NCBI GenBank assembly: GCA_920105625.2
Contig: CAKKTE020000093.1
Span: 682,001-746,000, forward strand
Origin: Clusia tigrina
Lineage: Eukaryota > Arthropoda > Insecta > Diptera > Clusiidae
Reading direction: 5' to 3'
DNA length: 64,000 nt
Positions 36,532 through 48,189 of this stretch are shown piece by piece. How positions within the stretch are numbered: position 1 is the stretch's first letter; the number at the start of each line of letters is the position of its first letter. The notes beneath the pieces are model-generated. The model made no database searches. It saw only the letters and a program-made list of their open reading frames with translations, and was not told the origin of the DNA. A program made the translations under genes and the position numbers.

Positions 36532-37497
36532 CTGCGGTAAGAGTCAAATCCCAATGAGAATCTCCTTCTAATAATTGCAATCCGCCACATGCCTCATGAT
36601 ATGTGATATATAGTTAACCGTTGACTGTTTTAAATATTCAAATGATGTTGCTCCCGGAATATTAACAGGAATCGTAAATAGAAGTATTCAAGTTGTCTTG
36701 GATGCACAGTGTATAACCTGCCGAATGTATTCGTAGAAAAAATGCAGGGATATTCGGTAAGGGTTTACCTCTTTTACGGGGTTCCCAGGTTTTTTAGAGG
36801 TTTTCCATGTAAAATAAGTTGGTACGTCTGAATAAAGTCTGGTATTTGCGAAACTTTCCAGTGTATGACGAAGGTGGGATGAACATTTCACCAATTTCAT
36901 TAGGGTTTACATTGCCATCCACTTTATTATTTATGGCATCGCGCAAATTGATGTATCCTTCGGACCTTTATTTTGCCTGGTTGAATCGAATATAACGAAG
37001 ACGTTCACTTTCAATTTTAGCTAACGTATCGACAATAAATTGGTGGTATAAATGTCTCCATTTTAATATTTGGTTGTCTATATTGGTCCGAATCATAAGC
37101 CTGTGTGCATAGAAATTAATGCGCAAACTTTTTATTCGTTTCTTCGCCTAAGTTTCAAAAAAAATGTATTGTAAATATAAATTTGTTTATTAAATTTTTA
37201 ATTGTTATGTTAGCCTGTTCTGGGATTCCTTTGTTTGATGTTTATATGGTAACCATCCTCGCCCTCCCAAAAAATAAAAGGATACTGTAGTGCGACGTAA
37301 GAACGATGAGTACGAATATCTGCAATGACTTGTGTGGTGTTATTGTGGCGCATGATGCGTATATCGAGTTGTTACAATGTATCGCCAACCATTACTGTCT
37401 CCTACTTCAGTCACTGTTGGAGCATTAAAACGCCGATAGACACTCTATCGGCTTTAATAACAATCATATAATTATCGTTTTGTAATTGATTGGAAAC

Positions 37498-37498
<1 letters not shown>
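36532..37498 (-). pseudogene. Hel-2 Rep region (second Helitron family), proximal piece
   Basis: On the minus strand it follows the Hel-1 protein at reduced similarity: FWEGEDGYHIN (near 37250), LRDAINNKVD (near 36930), and YHEACGGLQLLEGDSHWD just before the Gyp-C insertion. The HUH and tyrosine motifs are missing; the sequence between about 36900 and 36650 is shortened. Stops are frequent. The right end meets a (TA)n tract, so the Helitron 5' terminus is lost. Confidence 0.82.

Positions 37499-37566
<68 letters not shown>
37499..37566. repeat. (TA)n microsatellite
   Basis: About 66 bp of pure TA at the edge of Hel-2, the third case in the window of a Helitron or TIR element bordered by TA repeats. 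Confidence 0.95.
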
Positions 37567-37570
<4 letters not shown>

Positions 37571-37768
37571 TTTGTATTTGTATTTTATGATAATCAATAT
37601 TGTTACGAAATTTCGTATTATAACTTTACCTTATTTAAAATAGATTGAAAGCTAATTCAAAAATAGACAATTTTTGTCAAACTATTTCCAATCAATTGTA
37701 CAGCACAATGAAATATCTAATACTGAAATGTCTGTAAAATTTATAAATATATTTGTAAAATGCATATA
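37567..37768. other. AT-rich stretch, nothing recognised
   Basis: It contains AATATTGTTACGAAATTTCG, like the start of the LTRs at 18309 and 49726, but the similarity ends after about 15 bp. No frame or other repeat was seen. Confidence 0.4.
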
Positions 37769-37904
37769 GTCTTGTAAGACAACAACGGAACACAGCGGAG
37801 AACCCTGAGGAATGCCATTGTCGAGGGGATATGCATTTGGTAGCTCTGCGTTAACTCTAACTCTTAGTTTTCAGTTTGATAAGGAAGCTCTGTCGATATT
37901 AAAT
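37769..37904 (-). pseudogene. LINE reverse transcriptase scrap
   Basis: The minus strand reads LRVRVNAELPNAYPLDNGIP then QGSPLCSV, the conserved RT block before the catalytic motif in I/R1/LOA-type LINEs. Only about 40 codons remain, next to the dispersed repeat at 37905. Confidence 0.7.
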
Positions 37905-38261
37905 TTTTATACCCTTTACCTTTAAAAAGGTAAATAGGGTATACTAACTTTGTGCTTTTAAGAGGGGTTGCAATTTCGAGAAGGAGGCATAGTAGGTATG
38001 GACATATATATACAGATATGATCAGAATCACTTTCTAAGCAATTTTTTTTGTCCGTCCGTCTGTCCGTCTTTGGCCACTTTGTTTCTACACCGTTAGAGC
38101 TATCTTAATGAAATTTTGCAAAAGTATAGTCTGGACAATGATACAGAACCAGATTGCTATACGGGCGGATTTGGAGAAAGACCACGCCTACCTCCCATAT
38201 AAGGAACTTTTTTCCCTTTTTTTAAAATGACTATAACTTCGGTCCAATTGACGGAATCGTG

Positions 38262-38277
38262 ACATTGTTTTGCAGTT
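38262..38277. repeat. 16-bp target-site duplication, left
   Basis: ACATTGTTTTGCAGTT recurs exactly at 39330-39345, bracketing the LINE fragment. Confidence 0.93.
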
Positions 38278-39329
38278 TGTTTTGGTCAAAGATTCTATGC
38301 ACATGACCCAGGCAAGTGACCACACAGACTTAGTACATACTCAATTTCACCAAGAGGTACAATGTCATATTCCCATCAAGGGAGGAGTGGAACGATAGCC
38401 CAACATGGCTACACGATGATTCGCAAAAATGGTGTACAGATGGATCCAAAACGCTCCAGGGGGTAGGAGCAGGAATAGTGGGACCTAGAGCACACAAATC
38501 AATAACCCTAAATGCAGATACCACGATTTTCCATGCGGAGCTCTATGCTATAATGGAAACAGTGGAAATCTTATCTAAAAGAGGACTTAAAGGAGTAAAA
38601 ATTAAAATACTCTCAGACAGTCAATCAGTCCTCAAAGCTCTTAAAAGCTACACATTTGCATCAAAAGTCCTTATAGAGTGTAACAACGCACTCAACGAAC
38701 TGGCCAGCCAAAATCAGGTCTCTCTGATTTGGGTGCCATGACACGAAGGACACGAAGGTAACGAAAAGGCAGACCTTTATGCCAAAAAAGGGGCTGAAGG
38801 ATCATTTATTGGACCCACCCCCTTCTTTGGCTTTAATAAAAACAACATAAAACAAGAGACCAAAAAATGGATCCAACATAAAATTAGCGAATATTGGAAT
38901 GGCATTGACGGCCTCGACCACTCCAAAAAATTCCTGAGCTTTGACGCTAATAGAGCAAAAATCGCTCCTACCTTAAACAAAAAATGGCTTAGATCACTCT
39001 CTGGAGCAGTAACAGTAACTTCGCCTGCAACAAACACCTACACAAAATAGGTATATCTAGCACGAGCACTTGCAGATTCTGCTGTGATGAGTCTGTGGGA
39101 CACTTAATCACCAACTGTGATGCATTAGGCCACAGGAGACACAGGATCTTAGGTTCCTTTATACTAGAAGATGAAGACCTTCAAATGCTCTCTCCAAAGG
39201 AGCTGGTCCGATTCCTTGATATACTAAGTATACTAAATAATTAAGTACGAAGGGGCGCACAATACATCAAGTTGGTCGCCGTGCATAAAGGCCTTAGCCT
39301 AACCCGTACAACCATTACAACATTACATT
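38278..39329 (+). mobile_element. 5'-truncated LINE (I/LOA/R1 group) with RNase H and terminal zinc motif
   Basis: The insertion carries the last third of a LINE ORF2. RNase H is at about 38430-38800 (WCTDGSKTLQGVGAG, HAELYAIMETVEIL, LSDSQSVLKAL), where the Asp and Glu residues of the RNase H site are visible. It then has ADLYAKKGA and the terminal CRFCCDES with GHLITNC near 39075-39125, ending at about 39243. An internal stop at 38741 (WVP then stop) and small indels mark it as dead. The 3' end is an ACATTACATT-type tail. Bounded by a perfect 16-bp duplication. Confidence 0.92.
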
Positions 39330-39677
39330 ACATTGTTTTGCAGTTATGGAGATGTGGGCTCCCCTAAACACTGTGCAAAATGTGGACGGTATATATTCAC
39401 AGCCACGCCCACTATTAACAAATATTAATAACTTAAGATCTGGTAGAGATTTACGAACGAAATTTTACGGGAACGAACATGTGGACATTACAAAGCTATC
39501 TGTAACAAATGGGGCTGATCAGAGAAAAGACACGCCCACTTTTGATATAGGGAACTTTCGGGTCCAAAATTAAAATTAGCCTACCTATGCTCGTACTGAT
39601 GCCAGCGGAATAAAAATTTGCAGAAATATACATGGGGTCCATAATAGTGTGCGTGCAGAATATGGAGATCATAATAG

Positions 39678-40330
39678 AACTGCCACGCACACAATTAGCC
39701 AAAAATCATTACTGTGTTCCTATTAAAGATATATCACCGAAATTTCACAGAAAGGTTGCGGGTACTAACATTAAACACCACACAAAAAATGGGCGTGTTA
39801 TTTCTGCAGCCACGCCCACATATTATTATAACTTACGACCTATACAATATTTTTGGACAAAATTATATATTAGTACATACGTATATGGACCCTGTAAAGC
39901 CATATACAAGATTCGGGGTCGATTAGATGAAGTATACGCCTCCCTCCCATATAATGAACTTTGCTTCTAGTGATGATACATGAAAACAAATTGGTAGATG
40001 TATATAATGGGTCAGTGCTAGCATGCGTTCCAAATATGGGCAGATTATTACTACTGCCACGCCCAAAATTATCCAAAAATCGTTACAAGGTTCCTATTTA
40101 AGATTTATCACCGAAATTTGACAGGAAGGTTGCGGGACTAACATTAAACACCACACAAAAAATGGGCGTGTTTTTATACAGCCACGCCCACTATTGACAT
40201 ATTATAACTTGCGACCTATATAAAATATTTGGACGAAATTATTATTAGTACGTATGTATATGGACCCTATAAAGCCATATACAAGAATTGGGGCCTCCCT
40301 CCCATACACAGGAAATGGGGTCGATATAAT
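39678..40330. repeat. Imperfect tandem repeat, period about 374 bp, within the dispersed repeat
   Basis: AAAAATCATTAC at 39701 and AAAAATCGTTAC at 40075, GGGCGTG at 39791 and 40164, and TATGGACCCT in both mark two head-to-tail copies. Each carries TTGCGGG, CACACAAAAAATGGGCG and CCACGCCCAC blocks. The second copy is shortened at its right end. Confidence 0.8.
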
Positions 40331-40445
40331 CAATTCAAGGTACCCTACCAAAAATTACCGTGAGTATGCTCCTAATGATGATTTATGCAGAAAAGATCCC
40401 AATTGTTGAACTCGCACGCACAAGAAAAGGTAAAGGGTATTTCGT

Positions 40446-40649
40446 AGTCGGTCGAACCCGACTTCAGACTTCTTTACTCGTTTTCACTAATTTTGTACAA
40501 TTTATGTTCAATTGTCGGCTCTCTAAACCTTATTGTTTTTTTGTTTATTTATTATTTGCTGCTTTACACAACTTTGTGTACATACTTCTCAAAAATAAAT
40601 TTCAAAACTGACAGATTCACTGATCGTTCTCAACTCAACAAGAATAGGT
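40446..40649. other. AT-rich stretch, nothing recognised
   Basis: It begins with GTCGGTCGAACCCGACT, a small palindrome that still belongs to the end of the dispersed repeat. The rest has no domain or repeat I can identify. Confidence 0.4.
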
Positions 40650-41060
40650 GAGTTTTTTGAGTTATAGAAACACTGAAGTCTCAACGATTGAAAAAAACCT
40701 GGTGGTCCATCAGCATTAGAAAAGTTCTCTACTGAGCTACAGGAGTTTGCTCTTATCGTTAGATAGAGCAGAAGAACGGTAATCTTCTGCACAGTTAGCA
40801 CAGAAGGTGTGGGAGCAGTTAATGAGAGTGTGTGGTGGGAGGTCGCAGTTAACACAAGCAGGGGCTCCTTTGCAGTGTTTAGCTGTATTTGCCAGTTTCT
40901 GGTAATGTACCCTCTTATTTATACTGTATGCCAGGATATGTCGATTTTGTCCGGAAGATGGTAAACCAAAGGTTAAGAGTATAACTCCGCTAGGATGTGA
41001 TCTGAGTTCTAGGTTCTTCTGGAATTGAAGATGGAACCGACTCCTTGGGAATTTAGTTCA
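40650..41060 (-). pseudogene. LINE ORF1-like zinc-knuckle fragment
   Basis: The minus strand reads KHCKGAPACVNCDLPPHT, then INCSHTFCANC near 40870-40760, a Cys/His pattern of nucleic-acid-binding LINE ORF1 proteins. The upstream part (INKRVHYQKLANTA) is compatible with the same protein. A stop follows shortly. The frame is short and degraded; the clade is uncertain. Confidence 0.5.
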
Positions 41061-41102
41061 CGAACCATTTCTTCATCCGAACATCAATATAAAACACAAA
41101 AA

Positions 41103-41305
41103 AAAAATTTTTTTATTTTTATTTCCATATGTTTATTTATTTGATCTTCTAACAATAGACTAACAATAAGTAGGCAAATCTTACAAACTAATTAATTAAC
41201 AATAAAACGCCTCGCCAGTACTTAGTGTATTTTATATATCAGTGTTCTATTTATATTGGCTGCTAAAAATAAATTAAATCCATAGAATTTGTACTAGTAC
41301 ATAAG
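41103..41305 (-). mobile_element. 5'-truncated Joc-1 copy: 3' UTR only
   Basis: The sequence from TTTATTTCCATATGTTTATT through AGACTAACAATAAGTA matches the 3' UTR of Joc-1 at 22022-22190 in the same (minus) orientation, with an A/T-rich tail at its left end. It is a typical dead-on-arrival LINE copy. Confidence 0.8.
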
Positions 41306-41862
41306 TATAAAATAATTTTTTTTTCCCTTTATTTCACACATCTGTCACCATTATATTGACACCTAGTACATGATTTGACAATTTGTTTGGAAATTAATAT
41401 TAAATACACATTTTGGCCAAGAAGTGATACAACAAAAATTATTTACATTAATTATAATACTTCACTATAATTATATTATAACAATTTTTGATCAAAATTA
41501 TGTTTATGATAATTATTTACATTTACATTAATAATACTATTACTAATATGTGTAGTCTGGATTTCCTAGTTCGTTTGGTCGAGTTCTCTTTAAACGGCGC
41601 ATGGTGGTTTCTTCTAGATGTAGCAACTCGTTTATTTTTTCGTTATTATGCCCATGCAGTGTATCGTAGTGTTTTGTGGATATCTTTTTTATTTCTTCGT
41701 CAATTCTTGTCATATTTAGTTTGCGGTGTATATCTTCATTTCTTGTGTATCAACCAGACTTTATGATAACTCTTAATATTCTAGATTGATGTCTTTGATT
41801 TTTTTGTATGTGTGACCGCTTTGCCGTTCCCCATACTTGGAGTCCGTACGTCCAAATTGGCT

Positions 41863-44242
41863 TTATACTACACTTGTATAACAGTAACTTGTTGTTAATT
41901 GTGAGTTTAGATTGCTTACCCGTTGCCTAAATTTTTCTTTTATTTGTTTCGTTTTTTCTTTGATGTGGTAGTGCCAATTTAGCTTTGAGCCCATGTTTAT
42001 ACCAAGGTATTTAGTAGTAGACCCTATTTTTATATCTTTATTGTTTATTTTAATAGGTATTGGGTTAAATTTTGTTTTAGTTGTAAAAATTATTTGTACA
42101 GTCTTATCTTCATTAATTTTCAAGCACCATTTATCAAACCATTCCTTAAAATTCTCTGTGTATATCTGCAGATTTGCAGTCGCAGTATTTAGATTTTTGT
42201 CAGATGCTAAGATTGTGTCGTCAGCAAAGGTAGCAATTATGGTATTCAGTTATTTTGGAAGTGGTATATCTGAGGTATATATGACATTTAGCAGTGGTCC
42301 TAAAACACTCCCTTGAGGAACTCCAGCTGTTGTAAGATGAATAGACGAACACTCTTCATAATATTTGACGTAAAAGTAACGATCACTAAGATATCTTTCA
42401 ACAATCAAATAGTAGTCAAGTGGCAGCATCGTCTTCAGTTTATGCAGCAGTCCTTTATGCCATACTTTGTCAAATGCTTTTGCAACGTCTAAGAATACAG
42501 CAACGCATTACCGCTTATATTCTATGTCTGTTTCAATTTTGTTTGTTATACGGTGTATCTGTTGAATTGTTGAATGTCGTTTTCTGAAGCCGAATTGATG
42601 ATTTGGTATAATGTTTTTATTGTCAAGGATCTGGCTAAGTCTATCATGTAATAGTTTTTCAGCAACTTTAGAGATTATGGGAAGTAGGCTAATTGGTCTA
42701 TACGACGAAGCAGTTGTTGCATCTTTTCCCTGCTTCGGTAGTGCAATAATTTCAGCAACTTTCCATACTTTGTGAAAAAATTGTAGTCGGAACATTGAGT
42801 TGATAACATTCCTTAAGTAGTATAAACTATAGTAGGTAGCTCAGCGAGAGCTTTTCCTGTCAACATATCGTATCCTGGTGTTTTTTTTTTGTGGTTTACT
42901 TATTTTTTTTATTTTTTTTTTATTATTTTTTTTTAATGCTATTAATTATTTTTGTTGTGTTTTTTTTCTTAATTTTTGTTGTAATGTCTATATTTAAGTC
43001 ATGAGCGTGTTTCAATATATCGTCATTTGATAGGACTTTTTCAAAGTATTTAGCCAATGCAGTTGCTTTTTTTCATTGGTAGTAGCCCATGAGTTGTCAT
43101 CTTTCCGTAGTGGTGGCTGATACCTTATCTGAGTTTTTAATTTCTTTGTGCATTTCCATAATGAGTAGTTAGTATCCTGGGTAGGCGTCAAGTTTTTTTA
43201 GGTAATTTTCAACTTCTATATTTTGTCTTTTAGTTAATATTTTCTTAAGTTTTTTGCAGGCTATATTTAAATTGTTTATCCTCAGGCGATCTAGTTAGCT
43301 GCCACCTCTTTCTCAGCTTTCTCTTCTCAATAATTTGCTTTCTTATGAAAATATCCGTTGTAGGTTTATTTCTTCTAAATTTATGTTGTTGGCTTGATTT
43401 GATTCCTGCATCTAGGACCACATCGTTGAAGTGAATAATGGCACATTCAATGTCTAATTGTGTTTTTAGTGTGATAGACATATTCAGTTGATTTTCAATA
43501 TGCTGTCTATACTCATTCCAGTTTGTTTTGTGGTTAAAAATCTTAGCTATTGGTTCTATGGGTTTGATGTCAGTTGTGTAGTCAAGTATTATCGGAGCGT
43601 GGTCTGAAGAAAGTTCAAAACAAGCTTTAATTTTTAATTGGTTACACTTTATGTTTTTTGTTATGCTGAATTCGATTAGATGTGGTATCTTTTTCCTATC
43701 TGTTGGCCAGTATGTGGGTTCACCTGAGCTTAAAAATTTGCAGTTATTTTTGTTTATAGCATTAATCAGATTTCGTCCTTTTTTATTGGTTAGCCTAGAT
43801 CCCCAGTCAGTGTGTTTTGCATTCAGATCTCCAGCTGCAATGAATCTTACGCCAAGCGTCTTTATGTAGTCATCATATTGATCCGTCGTTATTAGGTGTC
43901 TGGGAGGACAGTAAACTGAGGAGATGAGTATTGTCCCACTTGTATCCTCAATTTGCATAGTAGCGGATTGAATATGAGGTGTTGTATATGGTTGCCGTTC
44001 TGTATGTTTTAATAGTGAATTTATTATGATAGCTGTCCCACCATGAGCATTACCATCAGGATGATTTGTCACATAAATTTTATATCCAGGAAATGCTAAA
44101 TAGCTTTTGTTTGAAAAATGTGTTTCTGAAACTAGAGCTATATCAATTTTCTTGTCAGACAAAAATTGCGTCAACTCAAGATAATGTTATGCTAGGCCAT
44201 TTGCATTCCAGGCTACAATTATTAAACTATTACTTTCGTGCA
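41863..44242 (-). pseudogene. Joc-3 ORF2: endonuclease and reverse transcriptase, broken
   Basis: Start at 44242 (minus). The endonuclease is well preserved: VAWNANG, VSETHFSNKS, HGGTAIIINS, AAGDLNAKHTDWGSR, and ELSSDHAPIIL with catalytic Asp-His. A stop lies just after WNANGLA near 44190. The linker has KRWQLTRSPEDK at 43290. A decayed A-rich stretch at 43200-42850 precedes RT: KVAEIIALPKQGKD, SSYRPISLLP, HQFGFRKRHSTIQQIHR; then, in other frames, the PQGSVL region near 42310 and the FADD region near 42225. The thumb at 42123-41863 has KYLGINMGSKLNWHYH. Multiple frameshifts, not functional. Confidence 0.9.
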
Positions 44243-45690
44243 TTTAAGCTTGTTAGTAACATTGTAATGATATTAGTCTTTTGAGTGATTAGTGATTTCA
44301 CCATGTCTTTAAGTTCATTAATATCACTATCGTTTGAATTTTTTGTATTTTCTTCAGTTTTATTTGGATTTGACGACCCTGCAATTTCGCCTGGCTTAAC
44401 TACTGAGCTTACGCCTGGTTTAACTACTGATCCATCCATATTTTTAGTCTGAAGTAATTATGGATCCTTTCTGCGTAGAGATGGAAACCTTTGAATTTGT
44501 ATGGCTTTGTATATTTCACAGCCTTTATAGTTTGCAGTATGATTTCCGCCACATAGGGCACATTTAATTTCAGCTGCGTTGGCTATTTTTTTTGACATTC
44601 ACTTGTTAGATGCTTTCCAGCGCATTTCACACATACTGGATCCCTTGTACAGTAGTTTTTTCTATGTCCGTATTTTTGGCATTTGGTGCATTGCGCGACT
44701 TCTCTTTTATGATGAGGTGCCTCAAAAACTACTATGCAATGCATTAATTTGTTAATGCTACAAATATCTTTATTGTTAGTATTTGTTTCCAGTTCTATGC
44801 TAAACAGTGGTAGCGGTTTTTTTGTTGTACGTTGAGTTATGTTAGTTATGTTTAAAGCTTTGTGACCGTTTTCACCAAGCTCATTTTTAATTTCTTCTTG
44901 GTCTGCGGAGGGGTGCATATTGCGAAGAATGACTTTGAAACCTCTTTCATTTTTGGGTTTAAATGTGCACAGCTTCGTACCTTTTTGCTTTAGCATTTGG
45001 AATATTTTTGTGTATGTTTCCGAGTCATTCGATTGAACTCGTACTTCATTGTTTGTTAATATTTTAAATATGAAGTTACTGTCTGCAACAGCGGTAAGCG
45101 CATTTTTTAACGTCTTTATGCACTCCACGCCTTGTACGTATATAGGGGGTGGTTTGTTTCAACTTTTTTTTTCGGACTACTTCTTTTTTCTTTTTCGGAC
45201 TCATTTTGATCAACTTGTCCACTATGCGAGGGTTCAGCAAGTTCGTCATCATCAACGGTCAAAGAAGCAAATCTGTTTTTTCTTTCTGAAGTAGTATCGC
45301 TCAACCAGTAGTTTGATAACTTGCTTTGGCTTGGATTTTTTGCTTCTTGTTAGTGTTGGGAGTTCTTTTCGGTTTATCTGTCGTGGGTGAGGTTCGTGCT
45401 CTCTTTGGTAGCGATTGCAGTTAACTTACCTGCACGCCTTTTGGTGGAATTTGCACACAGGCAGAAGAACATGTTGATGTCGCAGTTGTAGTCGAGAATG
45501 TAGTTGTTGTACCGTACGTAGAGAAGGCAGATGTTGTTGTTGCTGACGAATTTGTTGTAGTTGTCGCACAATCCACTGCTATACTGGAGCAAGACATTAT
45601 TGGGGGTTTGCCTTGTGCACTCCACGAAGAGTGGAGTGACTCGCTCATAGATCTCGTTCTTTCCCACGGGGGAGACCGCTGCACACTCAT
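44230..45690 (-). pseudogene. Joc-3 ORF1 (gag-like, zinc knuckles), frameshifted
   Basis: It opens at 45690 with MSVQRSPPWE and a Ser/Thr-rich region with long TTTT runs, to 45421, then shifts frame. The segment 45304-45116 is acidic and lysine-rich. The main domain is at 45128-44583 (NPPPIYVQGVECIKTLKNAL, FKVILRNMHPSADQEE, then knuckles CTKCQKYGHRKNYC and CVKCAGKHLTSEC). A stop after SECQKK precedes the C-terminal tail at 44439-44230, which overlaps the ORF2 start by a few bases. ORF1 chaperones LINE RNA. Confidence 0.88.
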
Positions 45691-45900
45691 GGCGATAACC
45701 GAATATACTTTGTTGTTAATTTTTTAAAAATTTTATTTATTATTATTTTTGCTATATTTTAATCTTATTTATGTATGTATGTATGTAAAATATCACGAAA
45801 AACAAAACTTTTTGGTGTGGTAACTCTAATCACTTATTATGGCCAGAGTCCACTGTGGCAACACCACACACAACACGCCTCAAAAGATTGGACTTACTAT

Positions 45901-46071
45901 TAAATGTATTAAATATTAATTAATTTCTATATGATACTAAAATAAATTTAAATTGAATTACAATTAAGCCCAAACACTAGTGCGGGATAAATATAGTTAA
46001 TTTAGCTCTTAAGATTTAATTACTTATTGTTAGGCTCGAAATGAGTGAATTCAATAAATAATTGAACTGTT

Positions 46072-46074
<3 letters not shown>
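45901..46074. other. Short spacer between Joc-3 and (TA)n
   Basis: AT-rich with no recognisable feature. It may include the last bases of the Joc-3 5' end. Confidence 0.4.

Positions 46075-46147
<73 letters not shown>
46075..46147. repeat. (TA)n microsatellite
   Basis: A run of about 72 bp of TA. Confidence 0.95.
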
Positions 46148-46150
<3 letters not shown>

Positions 46151-46289
46151 CTAAATTAGTATCTCTAACTACTTTTAATCTTCTTTTCATTGAATAAATT
46201 AAATTCTGCATGTCGTATGTATCAGGAATATTGTTCCATTCTTCTAATATATGTATAAGATTTCAGTTGTTCATGGTTTGTTGGATGTC

Positions 46290-46416
46290 TTTTGGTCACT
46301 TTTTTTAAAAATAATCCCACAATTTTTCAATGGTGTTCATATCTGGGCTTTGGGCTGACCCATCAAATACTTTTTTACAATTATAAAGGACCCAAGTCCT
46401 TACCATATATGCCTTA

Positions 46417-46449
<33 letters not shown>

Positions 46450-47000
46450 AGAGGTTTGTTGACGTCTCTTGGCACTATTGATAAAATTTTTTTATGTTTT
46501 CGCCAGACTTTATTAGGCCCATCGTTGTAATACAGCATTATTTTCGTTTCGTCCAAAATATGACGTTATCCCAGAAGTTATCAGGTTACTCCATGTACAT
46601 CTCAGTAAAACACAATCGCTTTTGAATGTTCGCTTTTGATAGAAATGGGTTTTTCGCGCCACTCTTGATGAGAATTTATTTATTTTCAATACCTGTCGTA
46701 CAGTTTCGTATGAAACCACAACACCAAACTCTTCTTTTAGGTCCTTAGCAAGCTCTCTCGTCGAAATCTGTGGGTTTCCACCCAGTATACTTCTCAAACG
46801 GCGTTCTGTTCGCTCTGATATTTTGCATGGTCATGGGGAAGACTTAAGCTCCAGTCTATTTTCATTTTTCACGCGGTTTAAAATGTTATATATTGTTTTT
46901 TTATTCAAAACATGTCTACTAATTCTTTGACAGTTTTCCCTATAGAGTGGTTATAATAAACCAACTGCCTAACAGTAAATGATGTTCTTTCACCAGGCAT
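46290..47000 (-). pseudogene. Tc1-type transposase remnant
   Basis: The minus strand starts MPGERTSFTVRQLVYY (near 47000). It continues with helix-turn-helix-like TVKELVDMF, RRLRSILGGNPQISTRELAK and VSYETVRQVLK. The catalytic part has FYQDNDPKHKAYMVRTWV (the Asp of the DD34E triad) and SPDMNTIEKLWDYF (with the final Glu). The first catalytic Asp region (around DETKIMLYYNDG) is degraded. At least three frameshifts or stops exist. The terminal inverted repeats were not found; the right side is a (TTA)n run. Confidence 0.88.
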
Positions 47001-47013
47001 CAGGATTTCAAAA

Positions 47014-47050
<37 letters not shown>
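47014..47050. repeat. (ATT)n trinucleotide repeat
   Basis: About 12 units of ATT following GGATTTCAAAAT. Confidence 0.95.
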
Positions 47051-47052
<2 letters not shown>

Positions 47053-47480
47053 ATTAATTAATTATGATTGCAAGGTGTTAGGGGAATGAGTACTAGCTGC
47101 AGAGGTTTTCGACTCGAAGAGAAAATGATTTTATAGAAAGAAATAAAAAATAAAAAATAAAAAATAACTACACAACAACTGTTCAATTTGAATAACAAAG
47201 GAAGAATAAAGTACTATTATTGTTTGTATTTGGTTGTAAACACATGAATTAAATAAAATAAGTTTAAAAAAATCACCAAAATAAAGTTTTACTTATTTGA
47301 AAAAAAAAAGAATCATGATTTTTTTCATAGTGTAAACAATTACTTGACATACTGTAAATAGGCAGGCAGGGTGATAACCATGGCATAATAATCGGCCAAA
47401 CTAACAATAAAAACGAAAAAACTTGCTCGAGAAACAGACTGGATCCTTAAAAAGACCAGCTAAAAACTGAGAGCTGAATC
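47051..47480. other. AT-rich stretch, nothing recognised
   Basis: It includes a short (AAAAAT)n run near 47145-47166. No open frame with a recognisable domain on either strand. Confidence 0.4.
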
Positions 47481-48110
47481 ATCTCTCGAACAGATCACAC
47501 GAAATAATCCGAATGTTGTTAACCCAAATGTTATTAATATAAAATCGAATAATTCTGCAATTGCTAATAAGATACTACGACCATGACTAATTGTTATTAA
47601 CGATACTAACGATTTAAAAAAAAATGCATTCTATGCTTATCACAACAATAAAAAATAAATGTTTAAATAACAATACTTATAGAGTAAATACTTTTACCTC
47701 ATGTGACTACCGGTCTGTAACAAAAATGTTTACAAACGAAAATATCTCTTGGATTAGCTACGAAGACAATAAAAGTCATGGCTAAGAATCTTCATCATTC
47801 GTGTGACCAGGAACCAATAGTAAATGAATGAAAGCACAAGGTCTAAAAACAGTCAGCGCCATAAATAAACTCAAGTGGAAGACTAAGCAGCCTCTAGAAA
47901 TATTTCTTCCCACATTTGACCCAGCTGAAGATGTTAAAAAAATATATGGAATTAAAAACATTTTAAATACAATTGTTAAAATTGAAGCCTTAAAATCATC
48001 AAACTTAATACCCCTATGCAAGAATTGCCAATCATTTGGCCATTCAATAAACTTTTGTGGTAAACCTCCACGATGTGTTAATTGCGCATGAAAACATGCA
48101 ACAACTGATT
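47481..48110 (+). pseudogene. LINE ORF1 fragment with zinc knuckles (plus strand)
   Basis: The readable part runs from about 47615 (NAFYAYHNN) through VTKMFTNENISW and then 47828-48091, with KNILNTIVKIEALKSSNLIP followed by CKNCQSFGHSINFC and CVNCA. It resembles the ORF1 knuckle region of the Jockey LINEs in the window but belongs to another family. Several frameshifts; the 5' part is unreadable. Confidence 0.75.
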
Positions 48111-48189
48111 ATGTAAAACAAACATCTCAAAATCGCAAGCTATCGAGGTTGTGTAATTACAAAGGAACTCCAAAAAATTAAGGCCAAAA

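Larger units (their letters stand above)
37905..40445. repeat. Dispersed repeat with inverted ends, split by a LINE
   Basis: ATACCCTTTACCTTT at 37909-37923 is matched by its reverse complement AAAGGTAAAGGGTAT at 40426-40440. Inside are the pyrimidine block GTCCGTCCGTCTGTCCGT (38048-38066) and repeated GCCACGCCCAC/GGGCGTG motifs. Similar GTCCGTC-bearing repeats are familiar in Drosophila genomes, but I cannot name the family. There is no coding sequence of its own. Confidence 0.7.
41306..45900 (-). mobile_element. LINE Joc-3 (Jockey clade), near full length
   Basis: About 4.6 kb on the minus strand: 5' UTR (about 45900-45691), ORF1, ORF2, 3' UTR and an A-rich tail at 41308-41322. Length and layout match Joc-1, and both ORF1 proteins open with MSV(Q/L)RSP. 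The left end abuts a Joc-1 fragment. I could not identify a target duplication, so the right boundary is approximate. Confidence 0.85.

Noticed and set aside
41488..42316. Plus-strand frames rich in hydrophobic residues
   Set aside because: They are antisense to Joc-3 RT and 3' UTR; hydrophobicity comes from T-rich complement of A-rich LINE RNA.
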